Source: Asaia sp037151935
GTDB taxonomy: Bacteria; Pseudomonadota; Alphaproteobacteria; Acetobacterales; Acetobacteraceae
DNA length: 64,000 bases
NCBI RefSeq assembly: GCF_051628905.1
Contig: NZ_CP157575.1
Coordinates: 248,001-312,000, forward strand
Direction of reading: 5' to 3'
Under the pieces are notes generated by a model that did no database searches, was not told the DNA's origin, and was given only the letters and a program-made list of their open reading frames with translations. The translations under genes and the position numbers were made by a program. Shown here piece after piece: positions 54,793-63,720 of this stretch. Every line of letters begins with the position of its first letter. The first letter of the stretch is position 1.

Positions 54793-55093
54793 GACGCGCC
54801 CCATAGCATATCGCACCGCGAAATGCCCGCATGCGCTGTGTCTGAAGCGTTCAGGCGCTTCCCTAAAGAGGTCGATTACCCCGCATCCTCCCCTATGTGC
54901 CGGCCGCAGAGCATGCCTCTAACGCTATCGCATTTGGGCGCGATCGAGAGCGAGCGACCCCACTGGCTTCGCCATATACATTTCAAATAAGAAATTTAGG
55001 GTGCCCTTGGGTAAGTTCATTGTGATCGCGAATACTTTCATCGATTAGAGAACTTTCAGGTGCCCGCTTTGTATCATTGTCCCTTGGTGCGGC

Positions 55094-55258
55094 TCAAGCA
55101 TTTCCACAATAAACAAGAAAGCGCACCTCAGAGACTGCTGACTCTCGCCGATGTACTCGAAGCCGTACAGCTGCGCCGCCTTCTTTGCGGACGCTTGCGG
55201 GCGTGAGCAGGTAGCCGCAGAGCGGACATCGCGTCTGAATGTATAACATGACAATCAT
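55094..55258 (-). CDS. Small CxxC ORF overlapping lysR stop
   Basis: A 54-codon ORF whose ATG overlaps the stop of the damaged lysR by 4 nt (ATGA). It contains C-P-L-C-G-Y and a later Cys, as in small zinc-ribbon proteins. A competing frame (55045-55254) covers the same DNA. It may be real, frameshifted or spurious. Nothing else is seen in 54793-55093. Confidence 0.3.
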   Translation of the reverse strand: MIVMLYIQTRCPLCGYLLTPASVRKEGGAAVRLRVHRRESAVSEVRFLVYCGNA

Positions 55259-56175
55259 ACCCCGACATCCGAAACCGTTGTCCGAGCGACGACCGCGATC
55301 ATCTCGCGCATCCACCGGTGCAACGGATGCGTGGCGGTGCGATCATGCCAGGCCATGGCGATGGTAAAGCCCGGGACGCGGATCGGCGGCGGCAGGATCT
55401 GCAACGCAAGGCCACGTCCCTGCACGATGCGGCGCGGCACGAGGGCGACCATGTCCGAGCGGGCGACCATCTCCGGTACCATCAGAAAGCCTGACGCCGA
55501 GAGTATGACGCGTCGGGCATGTCCCAGGGCCGTCAGCGCGACATCGGTCGGTCCTGAGAACCCGCCGCCCTCGGGGGAGACGATGATGTGTTCCAGGCTG
55601 CAAAACGTCTCGAGGTCAAGCCAACCCTGCAGAACCGGATGATCGGCCCTGCCGATCGAAACGTAATCTTCATCAAAGAGCGGCTTCATGCGCAAGCCGT
55701 CTGGAATGTCTTGCGGTATTGTCAGATACAGGTCTGCAAGGCCCTGTTCGAAAGGACGAATTCCGGCCTCAATGTTGGCGGTACGCTAGGCGATCCGTAT
55801 CCCAGGCGCTTCCTTCCGCAGACGAAGGACCAAAGGCATCAGCACGGCGTACTGAACGTAGTCGCTGGCAACGATCGCGACAGTGCCCTCAGCCGTTGAG
55901 GGAACGAACGGGTTTGCGGTGGCCACCACATCGCGCACGCCGTCCAGGGCAGCGCGCAACGGCTGCCGCAGGGCGATGGCGCGGGCGGTCGGCACCATGC
56001 CGCGCGGCCCGGGCAGCAACAGTTGATCACCCAGCACGATCCGCAGTCGCGCCAGCCGCGCCGAGAGGGCGGGTTGGCTGAGGTTTAGCCGGCGCGCGGC
56101 ACGGGTGACGTTTTGCTCGGTCAGCAGCACGTCCAGCGTTGCAAGCAGGTTGAGATCGAGGGATCCGATATCCAT
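55255..56175 (-). pseudogene. LysR regulator with in-frame amber codon
   Basis: One continuous frame of 306 codons: HTH L-D-L-N-L-L-A-T-L-D-V-L-L-T-E-Q-N-V-T-R-A-A-R-R-L-N, effector domain and I-I-V-S-P-E-G-G-G-F-S-G-P-T-D as in the paralogue at 33886-34788. A TAG at 55786-55788 interrupts it after P-G-I-R-I-A, where the paralogue has L-R-V-A-W, so TGG to TAG is the likely change. The gene is otherwise intact. It diverges from the quinone reductase at 56474, with an alcohol dehydrogenase fragment between them. Confidence 0.85.
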
Positions 56176-56268
56176 TCAGTGGATAGCAACACACAAATCA
56201 TTCGATTTCAACAATACCTTATATCGGCGCATCATCCTCAGATACAGACCACGTAAGACATCGCCGAC

Positions 56269-56445
56269 ATGAGTTGCATCTTGAACGTCCAGGCCTATCG
56301 CGATCCCTGCGAGGCCTGCGATGAAATCGATGCCGTCTACGGACACCCGGCGATCGACCGTTCCTTTCCTTTCGCAGAGCTCAACGACGCCGTCCGGCTA
56401 CAGAAGAGCGGCAGGCACTCCGGCAACGTCGTTGCCGAACTCTGA
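56269..56445 (+). pseudogene. Zinc-type alcohol dehydrogenase C-terminal fragment
   Basis: A 58-codon ORF between lysR and the quinone reductase. Its second half, H-P-A-I-D-R-S-F-P-F-A-E-L-N-D-A-V-R-L then S-G-R-H-S-G-N-V-V, matches the C-terminal end of MDR/zinc alcohol dehydrogenases and quinone oxidoreductases. The catalytic and NAD domains are absent. It suggests that an oxidoreductase was deleted from this locus. Confidence 0.55.
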
Positions 56446-56473
56446 TCAACGTATACAGTGGGAGCATCGGACC

Positions 56474-57256
56474 ATGAACATACTTATCGTTTACGCGCAT
56501 CCTGAACCCACTTCGCTGACACGGCAGATGGTCGACGTGACCGCCGAGACGTTGTCGGCAGCGGGACATACCGTGGTTCATTCGGACCTCTACGGCATGA
56601 AGTGGAAGGCGGTGTACGACGCCGCCGACTTCCCCATGCGTGACAACCCCGAACGTCTGTCTTTCATCGCGGAATCGGGACACGCTTACGCAAGCGGGCA
56701 TCAGACGCCCGACGTGATCGCCGAGCAGCAGAAACTGCTCGCGGCTGATGCAGTGATTCTGCAATTCCCGCTGTGGTGGTACGGCGTGCCCGCGATCCTG
56801 AAGGGCTGGATAGAGCGGGTCTATGCCTTCGGTTTCGCTTACGGCTATCACAATGGCTCCAACCAGTACCGCTTCGGCGAGGGTATACTCAAGGGCAAGC
56901 GAGCGCTGGTTAACGTGCAGGCCGGCGGCCCAGCAGCCGATTACGGCCCGCGGGGCATCAACGGGCCGATCGAGCAACTGCTGTTCCCTTTGACTCATGG
57001 CGCGCTGTTCTACCCCGGCATGGAGGTGCTTCCAACGCATGCGGTCTACGGCGCGGGTCGCGTTTCCACGGCGGAAGAAGTGCAGGCGATCAGGGCAGCT
57101 TGGCGTAAGCGTCTTGCCGGGCTGTTCACAGACGCGTCGATTCCTTTCCGGTTACAAAACGGCGGTGACTTCCCCGATCACCACACCATGGCCGACCACG
57201 TCGCGCCGGGCCAAACTGGCCTCGCCGCGCACTTTTCCGACCGGGCCGACCCATGA
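56474..57256 (+). CDS. NAD(P)H dehydrogenase (quinone), second copy
   Basis: A 260-residue flavodoxin-fold quinone reductase with N-I-L-I-V-Y-A-H-P-E-P-T-S-L-T, F-P-L-W-W-Y-G-V-P-A-I-L-K-G-W-I-E-R-V and G-K-R-A-L-V-N-V-Q-A-G-G. By eye it is well over half identical to 32928-33773. ATG 56474 begins the flavin-binding fold; upstream codons belong to other sequence. Its divergent lysR is interrupted, so regulation may be lost or constitutive. Nothing is supported in 57257-57547. Confidence 0.9.
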   Translation: MNILIVYAHPEPTSLTRQMVDVTAETLSAAGHTVVHSDLYGMKWKAVYDAADFPMRDNPERLSFIAESGHAYASGHQTPDVIAEQQKLLAADAVILQFPLWWYGVPAILKGWIERVYAFGFAYGYHNGSNQYRFGEGILKGKRALVNVQAGGPAADYGPRGINGPIEQLLFPLTHGALFYPGMEVLPTHAVYGAGRVSTAEEVQAIRAAWRKRLAGLFTDASIPFRLQNGGDFPDHHTMADHVAPGQTGLAAHFSDRADP

Positions 57257-57547
57257 AAAGCGAAGAAGCGCGGGCCGCGCTGCCGAGATGCTAAACCATA
57301 GCAAACCTAGACGCTGGCTGCGCTGGCATCAGAAGCCGCCGTTTGATCGCCACTCGCGCGAAATGGCACAATTTCACATGGCGCCGTCGGCTGCTTCCGC
57401 CTCATTGCAGACGTCAGGTTACGATCTTTGGTTTGTTCGAAGCAGACGTTGCCAGCAGCGCGCGAGAAACAGTCTGCACCAATCCTTTTGCAGTTTCGTA
57501 GCGTTCGATCGGCCGTCCTCAGACCTTTTCGGGACCGAGGACCTAGC

Positions 57548-57739
57548 TCAGGATTCTAGCGTCTTGGTCAAAATTTTATGACGCTTCAGCTTAAGGACAA
57601 GCAGAAGTTGAATGCCAATTAGAACACCTTCGGTCAGTCCCTTAGCGAAGTCGGACACATGCACGTTGCCAATAAACGGAAGTATGATTGCTGGGATCAT
57701 GACGAAAAACATTAAACGGCGCGTTTTGGCGTCTTGCAT
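57548..57739 (-). CDS. Small two-helix membrane protein
   Basis: A 63-residue protein from ATG 57739 (AAGGA about 8 nt upstream). A basic start, helix 1 (F-F-V-M-I-P-A-I-I-L-P-F-I-G), short loop with H-V-S-D-F, helix 2 (G-V-L-I-G-I-Q-L-L-L-V-L) and a basic tail. No family recognised. Confidence 0.5.
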   Translation of the reverse strand: MQDAKTRRLMFFVMIPAIILPFIGNVHVSDFAKGLTEGVLIGIQLLLVLKLKRHKILTKTLES

Positions 57740-58087
57740 GTGATCGATCCTTATCTTGCTACGATGACCGTAAGTAGATTTCATGCGAAAATAAAGTTTT
57801 TTCTAGGTGATCACGCTTAATCCGGCAACATGCGCAACGCGCTAAGTGGATCGCGCCGGGACTGGAAAAACGTCTGCTTTTGACCGCTCGAATCGAAAAG
57901 CCGACAGATCGCAGTCCCCCCATAGCTGCCGCCTCGCATCAAACCTAACTCCTCTCACCACGTTTTCTGTCCCGGAAGCGGTCATTATCGTGTCGGTGTC
58001 AATCAGACCGGCCGAGCCGCCCGATCACCCGTCCCGGAACCTCCGTTTCCGGAATGCCCTCGCCCGACCGAAGCCGAACGCGAGGCC

Positions 58088-58342
58088 GTGGCCGCGATGA
58101 TGGCCGAACGCCGGGCCGAGGTGGCCGAGCGCGAAGCGCGTGAGACCAAGATCCGCAAGCACGGCAGCTACACGCCGCCAGGTGCCGAGGGGCTGACCGG
58201 CTGGGCGTTGCTCGACGCACTTAAAACCGATCTGCCGAACCTCCACGGGGATTTGCTGACCGTGACGCAAGAGCGGGTCGAGGAAATGCAGCGCCGGTTC
58301 GAGGCGGCAGAACGGTTCATGACAAGCGAGGCGCAGGCATGA
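58088..58342 (+). CDS. Unknown Ala/Glu/Arg-rich small protein
   Basis: An 84-residue helical protein (heptad-like A-E-R-R-A-E-V-A-E-R-E-A-R-E at 5-20, then a G-S-Y-T-P-P-G loop and a second helix). It starts with GTG 58088, or ATG 58097. Its stop overlaps the ATG of the next, damaged gene (ATGA). This coupled pair looks like plasmid or phage cargo, but I do not recognise it. The preceding 57740-58087 holds no supported gene. Confidence 0.45.
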   Translation: MAAMMAERRAEVAEREARETKIRKHGSYTPPGAEGLTGWALLDALKTDLPNLHGDLLTVTQERVEEMQRRFEAAERFMTSEAQA

Positions 58343-58623
58343 AAAACCCAGCAAAGCCGGCCAATTTCGGTGCAAACGGGACTCGGGGCGTGGTAATGTC
58401 GGGCATGAGCGAAACGACGAAACGCACCCTCGGCGCGGACATGATCGATCTCCACGTGCCGTAGGCCAAGCACATCGATCCGACGCACATCGCGGCGCGT
58501 CCCGTTGATCAACAGGCGATGAGAGCGTCGAGGTTGGGCGCTGACGGCGGTGCAAAGCGCGAGACGACAAACTTTCAACAGTGGAAATTGGAGCGAGCTG
58601 TGCGGAGTGGAAAATGGCCCTGA
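58339..58623 (+). pseudogene. Unknown small protein with amber codon
   Basis: A 94-codon frame coupled to the previous gene by an ATGA overlap. A TAG at 58462-58464, in D-L-H-V-P-stop-A-K-H-I-D, interrupts it; the frame then continues in coding style (R-P-V-D-Q-Q-A-M-R-A-S-R) to 58623. Function unknown. Confidence 0.4.
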
Positions 58624-58785
58624 CGGTTTATAGCCGTTCCGACTTTGGCGTTTAATTTACCGGTCTCGAACTCGTGCGCGAAGTATGGCGCGGTCTCGCG
58701 TTTGAAGGGCGCTGAGATGCCCAATGCAACAATGCCTCTGCCCTTCCCAGCTGAAAGGGGCCATAACATCCTACTCGGATGGGGC

Positions 58786-59235
58786 TTAACTCCAGACGAT
58801 GCGCCCAACTTCTGGTACGAAGCAAGTAATCATAGATTCCGGTTGGCTCTCGTATGTCAGCCGCACCTTTTTTGACGTTGCCAAACCCAACGCTGTCAGA
58901 AACTGCTCCAACTGGCCCAATGATGTAGGACTATTGATCTCGCGCGGATCCAGGTCGAATTCAATTTCTTCTCGGTTGAAGAAATGGCATTTCAGGCGCA
59001 ACCCACCAATGACATAACACGCAGACACGGAACGGTGGCCACGAAGGGCGAGTGCCTCTGCCACATCGAGCGGTGGGGTTCTCAATACGCCATCAATAAT
59101 AAAAGTGAGGTTATCGGGGTCCGATGAAACAATATTCCAAACGCTTATCCAGTCGTTAATATTGCAGTCGTGAATGTATACGTCTCGAAGGGAGCCATCG
59201 TACGCAAATCTCGGGGAGACTTCTGACCATTTCAT
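58786..59235 (-). CDS. Hypothetical protein
   Basis: A 149-residue protein of mixed composition with normal codon texture, no signal peptide and no membrane helix. It opens with W-S-E-V-S-P-R-F-A-Y-D-G-S-L-R-D-V-Y-I-H-D-C and has beta-rich character; such proteins often belong to small immunity-like families, but I cannot assign it. No strong ribosome binding site. Standalone, minus strand. Confidence 0.55.
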   Translation of the reverse strand: MKWSEVSPRFAYDGSLRDVYIHDCNINDWISVWNIVSSDPDNLTFIIDGVLRTPPLDVAEALALRGHRSVSACYVIGGLRLKCHFFNREEIEFDLDPREINSPTSLGQLEQFLTALGLATSKKVRLTYESQPESMITCFVPEVGRIVWS

Positions 59236-59321
59236 GAATACAGAATAATGATAAAGACGAAATGGTGCAATTGAGAAGTTTATCGTCTAGTATGACCCTG
59301 GCTCGCATTTAGGCATACCTC

Positions 59322-59474
59322 GTGAGTACCCTCCCCTTACCCACTTGGCGCGACCTCGTGGACACGCTCGCCAGCCGAGACCCCGACCAGCGCGTCACCT
59401 ACGACGACCCCGGGTTCTGGATCAGGCTTTGGTTGCACGGGGGGTATGCTGTGGCGGTTTTGGTGGAGCTCTGA
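59322..59474 (+). CDS. Small ORF, 50 residues
   Basis: A GTG-started ORF (S-T-L-P-L-P-T-W-R-D-L-V-D-T-L then D-P-D-Q-R-V-T-Y-D-D-P-G-F-W-I-R-L-W-L-H-G-G) with coding-like composition. It has a clear amphipathic first half and hydrophobic end. No family known. Nothing seen in 59475-59673. Confidence 0.35.
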   Translation: MSTLPLPTWRDLVDTLASRDPDQRVTYDDPGFWIRLWLHGGYAVAVLVEL

Positions 59475-59673
59475 GACGGACTTCCTCGTGCCGGTGGCGT
59501 GTCTCTGCTGTGGCGGGGGCTGGATGGGACCGCGTTAGGGCTCATCCGCCCACAAGCCGCCATGAATTTATTGCGTTAAAAGCTCAGTATTCCACGAATA
59601 ATCATGTAGATTGAGAATGTTCTGTTAACCAAAATTTGGCGCATTACAATTCTGATTTCGTAGGACAGATGCA

Positions 59674-59991
59674 ATGCGCTCATATCGACCACTCGCCGCA
59701 GCGGCTCTAGTTGCATCCCTGTGCTCATGTCATAAAAATTCCGAACAGTCAGCCGAGTTCACCTTGAAGAGCGTGAACTGCCATACCTCTGACAAGTCAG
59801 GGGTGTGCGCGGAAAAATACGGCGGGGGAAGCTTCGAAATCGCCGAAATCCCTGAAGAGTACCGGGAGCAGTTCCTAAGCGAGTGCGGCGCGAATCTCCC
59901 ATGTGACGTTGTACTGTCAACGGCTCAAGGCGGGGGAAGCAGGCAAAATATCTGCAAAATCACGAGGTTTGCATGGGGGCTCACCGGATGA
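59674..59991 (+). CDS. Small putative lipoprotein
   Basis: A 105-residue protein with a signal peptide (R-P-L-A-A-A-A-L-V-A-S-L-C-S-C) whose end resembles a lipobox, then a polar domain with four further Cys residues (C-H-T, V-C-A-E-K-Y, S-E-C-G, L-P-C-D, I-C-K) that could form disulphides in the periplasm. No family recognised. Confidence 0.55.
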   Translation: MRSYRPLAAAALVASLCSCHKNSEQSAEFTLKSVNCHTSDKSGVCAEKYGGGSFEIAEIPEEYREQFLSECGANLPCDVVLSTAQGGGSRQNICKITRFAWGLTG

Positions 59992-60168
59992 AGGCAATGG
60001 CGTAATTCGGCCATTCTCGCCCGCGATAAAGCCATTTTCTAGTAGGATTACTGAGTGTCTGGGTCCGGTCACTGACTGCTGTTCCGTAATGTGACAGGCG
60101 TATGAATTATTCCCGAATCGCAATAATTAACTTTGCGTTCGTTACAAAAGGGCGTATGCGCCCCGGCC

Positions 60169-60366
60169 ATGACGAAATTTGTCCTCCTCATATGCGCGAC
60201 GGTCCTTATGTGGGCGGCTACTTGCCTCCTCCAGTTCCTTGACCTTGAGGGAACCTGTCGTCTGCAGGATCGGCTTTTACTCATATCCGACGCCATGCTT
60301 GTCGCATGCGTTCTGGTGCTCTTGGCAAGGGTGGTGAGACCCAAGAAGCGCCCTGTGCACAGGTAA
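60169..60366 (+). CDS. Small two-helix membrane protein
   Basis: A 65-residue protein from ATG 60169: helix 1 (F-V-L-L-I-C-A-T-V-L-M-W-A-A-T-C-L-L), short polar loop, helix 2 (A-M-L-V-A-C-V-L-V-L-L-A-R-V-V) and a basic tail R-P-K-K-R-P. The open frame extends to a TTG at 60133. No family recognised. Confidence 0.45.
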   Translation: MTKFVLLICATVLMWAATCLLQFLDLEGTCRLQDRLLLISDAMLVACVLVLLARVVRPKKRPVHR

Positions 60367-60518
60367 GGGCGTGAATATGGCCCGCTTAGCCTAATCTGAT
60401 TATTCTCTGCACCTCACGAGTGATGTTTTGCGCTACTTATCTTCAAAGGTGTTCGAAAATTATTGATTTCGCTTGGAGAATTAACGAGGATTGACGTTAA
60501 ACCTTCAGGATCAAAAAA

Positions 60519-60716
60519 ATGTTCAAAAAACAGATCCCTTTTGCGGCAATGCTCATAGTATGCATGTCCATCGCTGGCCTCCGCGCGATGGAGATAGAAA
60601 TTGATTACGTCACCGAAGAAAGGCTCTACTTGGGGGCTGCTTTTCTAGCCCTTTTATGTGCAATTCAGCTTTCGTCACGGCTTATCAGGGCGCATCGCTC
60701 GTACAAACGCCCCTAA
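60519..60716 (+). CDS. Small two-helix membrane protein
   Basis: A 65-residue protein, ATG preceded by AGGA. Helix 1 (F-A-A-M-L-I-V-C-M-S-I-A-G-L), acidic loop (E-I-E-I-D-Y-V-T-E-E), helix 2 (G-A-A-F-L-A-L-L-C-A-I-Q-L) and basic end. Same topology and size as the neighbour at 60169, without clear sequence identity. Confidence 0.45.
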   Translation: MFKKQIPFAAMLIVCMSIAGLRAMEIEIDYVTEERLYLGAAFLALLCAIQLSSRLIRAHRSYKRP

Positions 60717-60968
60717 TTGATGAGCTCCGATCATGTGGCGCCAAATCAACGCGGAGGTGTGATAGAAATTCCGCCTGGGTGTGCTCAGTCACACAGATCA
60801 CGCAAAGAGCTTACCCAATTAGGCATCGGTATTTGCCCTCCAAGCCTTTTTCAAAATAACGCTTTATTTAGGCGTCGCCCCGTTCCCTCCCTCCTGCACC
60901 TAGCAGCTGAGGCGGATAGCATTGCGATTGCGAGAGGCTACCGCTGCCTCTCCATCCTCTTCTGCAGG

Positions 60969-61184
60969 CTATCTGTTTTTAGACCGAGAAGAGACTCGCC
61001 TGCGATCCTGGTTATACTGATATGTTCCCAGCATATCCGACGTCCGCTCATCTTCCTTTGCTTGTTGGTAGCAGGTGTCTACACTCACCCCCATGGCGCG
61101 GCATTTAGCCATTTTCTCTTCGAAGCTCTCGCAAGCGGGTAAGGAAATAATTATCAGACCAATTACTATAAGGCGCGTAAACAT
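60969..61184 (-). CDS. Small lipoprotein
   Basis: A 71-residue protein with a typical lipoprotein signal, I-V-I-G-L-I-I-I-S-L-P-A-C (lipobox, Cys18), followed by a short charged helix (E-S-F-E-E-K-M-A-K-C-R-A-M-G) and a polar tail. Probably anchored in the outer or inner membrane. No family recognised. Confidence 0.55.
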   Translation of the reverse strand: MFTRLIVIGLIIISLPACESFEEKMAKCRAMGVSVDTCYQQAKEDERTSDMLGTYQYNQDRRRVSSRSKNR

Positions 61185-61414
61185 TGCCGTCTTCCTCCAT
61201 CGGCTATATTTCTACTGTAATAAAGGCGGATGTTTGTAGAATAAATGGCAAATATGAGGTTGGCTGCGTAGCGTGGGATCGCGCCATAGATTGAATGACG
61301 TTATCCGCGTTACGTCCATCGCCCTACAGAACATGCAGAGCCTAGCCTATCCCGAGCGAAACAAAGCCGCCACGCCTGCTGACGCCCTGGTAGACGTGGC
61401 GCGTCGCAGGCCAA

Positions 61415-61424
61415 GGGGGGGGGG
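61415..61424 (+). repeat. G10 tract at a ribosome binding site
   Basis: Ten consecutive G after CCAA and immediately before the ATG at 61425. It forms or replaces the Shine-Dalgarno sequence. Homopolymers of this length slip during replication, so spacing and translation could vary. Confidence 0.6.
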
Positions 61425-62651
61425 ATGACACCCCCTGCCCCATTGCCCGGCGTGCACGGAATCCCGACCACGTTTGATCGTGACGCGGCGCCATCCATGG
61501 CCTTTCTCAAGGTGCTGCCAGCCGAGCAACGTGGCGTGTTCCATGCATTGCTCGATGCGCTGAAAGCCGCTCGCAGTGCGGTTTTTCGCATTGGGTGCCA
61601 GGCACTGGATGAAGGCCAGATTGCACAAATGGCGTGCGAGCGTGTCGAGGTGCTGGGGCGCGTGCTCCCCGCGCTTCAGATCAGCGGCTTCATGCTTCAG
61701 GATCATGACGGCGCCTGGTACAGCCCGCATCTGGTGGAACGCGCTATACGACGCGCCGAGCGGGCCCAGGCCAGGGCCGAACAGGCACAACGGCTTGAGG
61801 CATTCCATGGACGGCAGGATGCGGGCGAGTTCGCCCCGACCGCCAGCGTCAAGGCCATGACCTCACGCATAAACGCGGCCAAAGGGGGGCGTCCGCGCAA
61901 GGGCGAAACCCCCGAGGAAGCCAAGGCCAGACGGGCTCATGAGGCCGTGCAGCAACGGGAAATGCGCCTGCTCACCCCCGTGGCTTCGACACCGGTACGG
62001 GAAACCGGAAACCAAAACCAGTTTTCAAAAGTGGTTTTGGTTTCCGGCGATTTAGGTTTTGAAACTGAAGCCTCGGTTTCCGTAGATCTAGAGTCAGAGA
62101 AACATATATCCCCTTCTAATTCTGATTCTACGAAACCCGCAGAAACCGAAACCGCGAAACCTAACGCGGGGGTTTCTGAGCCCCTGATTGCCCAGACCGT
62201 GGCGCGGGTCATGAAGCTGGGGAAGCTGCCAGAGAGCCAGGCAGGCTTTGCAAAAAGCATTTGCGGGCGGTTCCTGCGTGATGGCGTTCTGGCTGATGCG
62301 GTGGTCGAGGCGGTCAAGCGCCACACGGCAAAAATGGCCCTGAATGGCGATACCCCGCAGAAAATGGGCGTGTTCAAAAAGCCTATCGAACAGTTCTGGG
62401 CCGAACGTCAGGCCGGTTGCATTGAGCCCGAGCCCGAACAGGAAACCCCGCGTGAAGCGTGGGAAGCGCAGGCCCTGGCCGACTATGCCAAGGGGATGGA
62501 GATCTGGCGCGATGCATTCAGTCATCACCGTGATTTCACTGCCGTCACGCGGGCCTGGCCCGAATTGGCGGCAAAGCATGGCCTGCCGCCCTGCCCGTTC
62601 GACAAGGATGCCTATCTTGATTGGCACCGCCCCCGCGTCTGTGCCGCGTGA
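61425..62651 (+). CDS. Plasmid/phage-type hypothetical, possible replication protein
   Basis: A 408-residue protein. Residues about 25-115 look like a winged-helix region with phage-replisome-organiser character (F-L-K-V-L-P-A-E-Q-R-G-V-F-H-A-L-L-D, then D-H-D-G-A-W-Y-S-P-H-L-V-E-R-A-I-R-R-A-E-R). A basic G-G-R-P-R-K-G segment follows, then a Ser/Thr/Glu-rich linker (about 185-250) and a helical C-domain. This order occurs in replication proteins of phages and plasmids, but I cannot name the family. The ATG at 61425 follows a G10 tract. Confidence 0.45.
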   Translation: MTPPAPLPGVHGIPTTFDRDAAPSMAFLKVLPAEQRGVFHALLDALKAARSAVFRIGCQALDEGQIAQMACERVEVLGRVLPALQISGFMLQDHDGAWYSPHLVERAIRRAERAQARAEQAQRLEAFHGRQDAGEFAPTASVKAMTSRINAAKGGRPRKGETPEEAKARRAHEAVQQREMRLLTPVASTPVRETGNQNQFSKVVLVSGDLGFETEASVSVDLESEKHISPSNSDSTKPAETETAKPNAGVSEPLIAQTVARVMKLGKLPESQAGFAKSICGRFLRDGVLADAVVEAVKRHTAKMALNGDTPQKMGVFKKPIEQFWAERQAGCIEPEPEQETPREAWEAQALADYAKGMEIWRDAFSHHRDFTAVTRAWPELAAKHGLPPCPFDKDAYLDWHRPRVCAA

Positions 62652-62830
62652 CCGGCAACCGCCAACAGCAACCCGATAAGCGAGCCCCGCCCTGTTTTCC
62701 CATTCGCCACGCTACGCCCAGGATTGGGCCTGACGTGGCAGAAACCCCCAGGCCTGACAGACCTAGCGCCTAAGCGCGGGCCGTCCTGTCAGCCGATGAA
62801 GAAAAGCAACACCACACAAGTGGACTGCCC

Positions 62831-63334
62831 ATGACGACTAGAAACCAGGTGCAAACGCCCCTGAACGAAAACATCATCCCCATGCTGGGCGCATGGGCTG
62901 ACCGCTTCACCATGACGACCGAGGGAAAGGGAAAAGAGCAATTCGACGTTATGCGCCGTGGCGTCGGGCTTTACAGCCTTTTGCACAGCGGCACGATCAC
63001 GCATCGCCATGTTGAGGCTGCCCAAAGCTGGGCGCGGGACGTTGAAACCGGAATCATGGGGGCCGCCGATCCTGAGCGGCGCTCGACCGGACAAGGCACG
63101 CTTGAGGATATGCTGATTGCACGGTCAGCCGCCGTGACGCGCTGCGAGAGCGTGCGCCGCAACCTGGGCCGCTATGCTGCCGATCTGCTCGTGCTCCTGG
63201 TGCTCGATGGATTGCCCGTGTCACGCATCGCGCAGATTTACGGGAGGAGCCGCCATAACGTGGCTGGGGCTGTTTCGCTCTTGCTGGACCAGCTGAGCGA
63301 TTACTACGACATCACGCCTGCACAGCAGACATAG
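62831..63334 (+). CDS. Putative HTH regulator, phage/plasmid type
   Basis: A 167-residue protein. The C-terminal part (Y-A-A-D-L-L-V-L-L-V-L-D-G-L-P-V-S-R-I-A-Q-I-Y-G-R-S-R-H-N-V-A-G-A-V pattern, about 118-155) is a sigma-region-4/DUF6456-like helix-turn-helix. It resembles small phage-associated regulators. It follows the putative replication gene by 180 bp in the same direction and precedes a region of nested inverted repeats that may be its target. Confidence 0.55.
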   Translation: MTTRNQVQTPLNENIIPMLGAWADRFTMTTEGKGKEQFDVMRRGVGLYSLLHSGTITHRHVEAAQSWARDVETGIMGAADPERRSTGQGTLEDMLIARSAAVTRCESVRRNLGRYAADLLVLLVLDGLPVSRIAQIYGRSRHNVAGAVSLLLDQLSDYYDITPAQQT

Positions 63335-63457
63335 AAAAACACTTTGGGCTTTTGTGGCTTGCGAACGTGTGTGGCCAGCCAGCTCCTCAACAGCAGTGGG
63401 CCTGCATAGCGACTGACGAAAGCGGCAAAGCTGTGTCGTTCGCCCTGCCCCCACCCG

Positions 63458-63571
63458 GTCGAATTAGACAGATAAGTATGACACTCATCTAATCATGCGT
63501 TACGATTCCGATTCGACTAAGGATAGAGCCATTATTCAAGTCGAATCATGTGACCTTTTTGCCATGATTAG
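63458..63571. repeat. Nested inverted repeats, possible operator/origin/att site
   Basis: The outer pair is CTAATCATG (63489-63497) with CATGATTAG (63563-63571). The inner pair is GATTCGACT (63510-63518) with AGTCGAATC (63539-63547). GTCGAAT also occurs at 63458-63464. The halves are nearly symmetrical about an AT-rich 20-nt centre. The region 63335-63720 has no gene. Confidence 0.55.
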
Positions 63572-63720
63572 GAGACAAGTCATTCCGGCATTGCCGCGAA
63601 GACCGAGCCAAATCTACCTGATATGATTTCGACATTCTTTGTCACAGTCTTGCCTCTATACAGGTCGTCATCGGAAGACATTTGTTTCGTAATAAATCAA
63701 GAATTACGATCGGTTACAAA

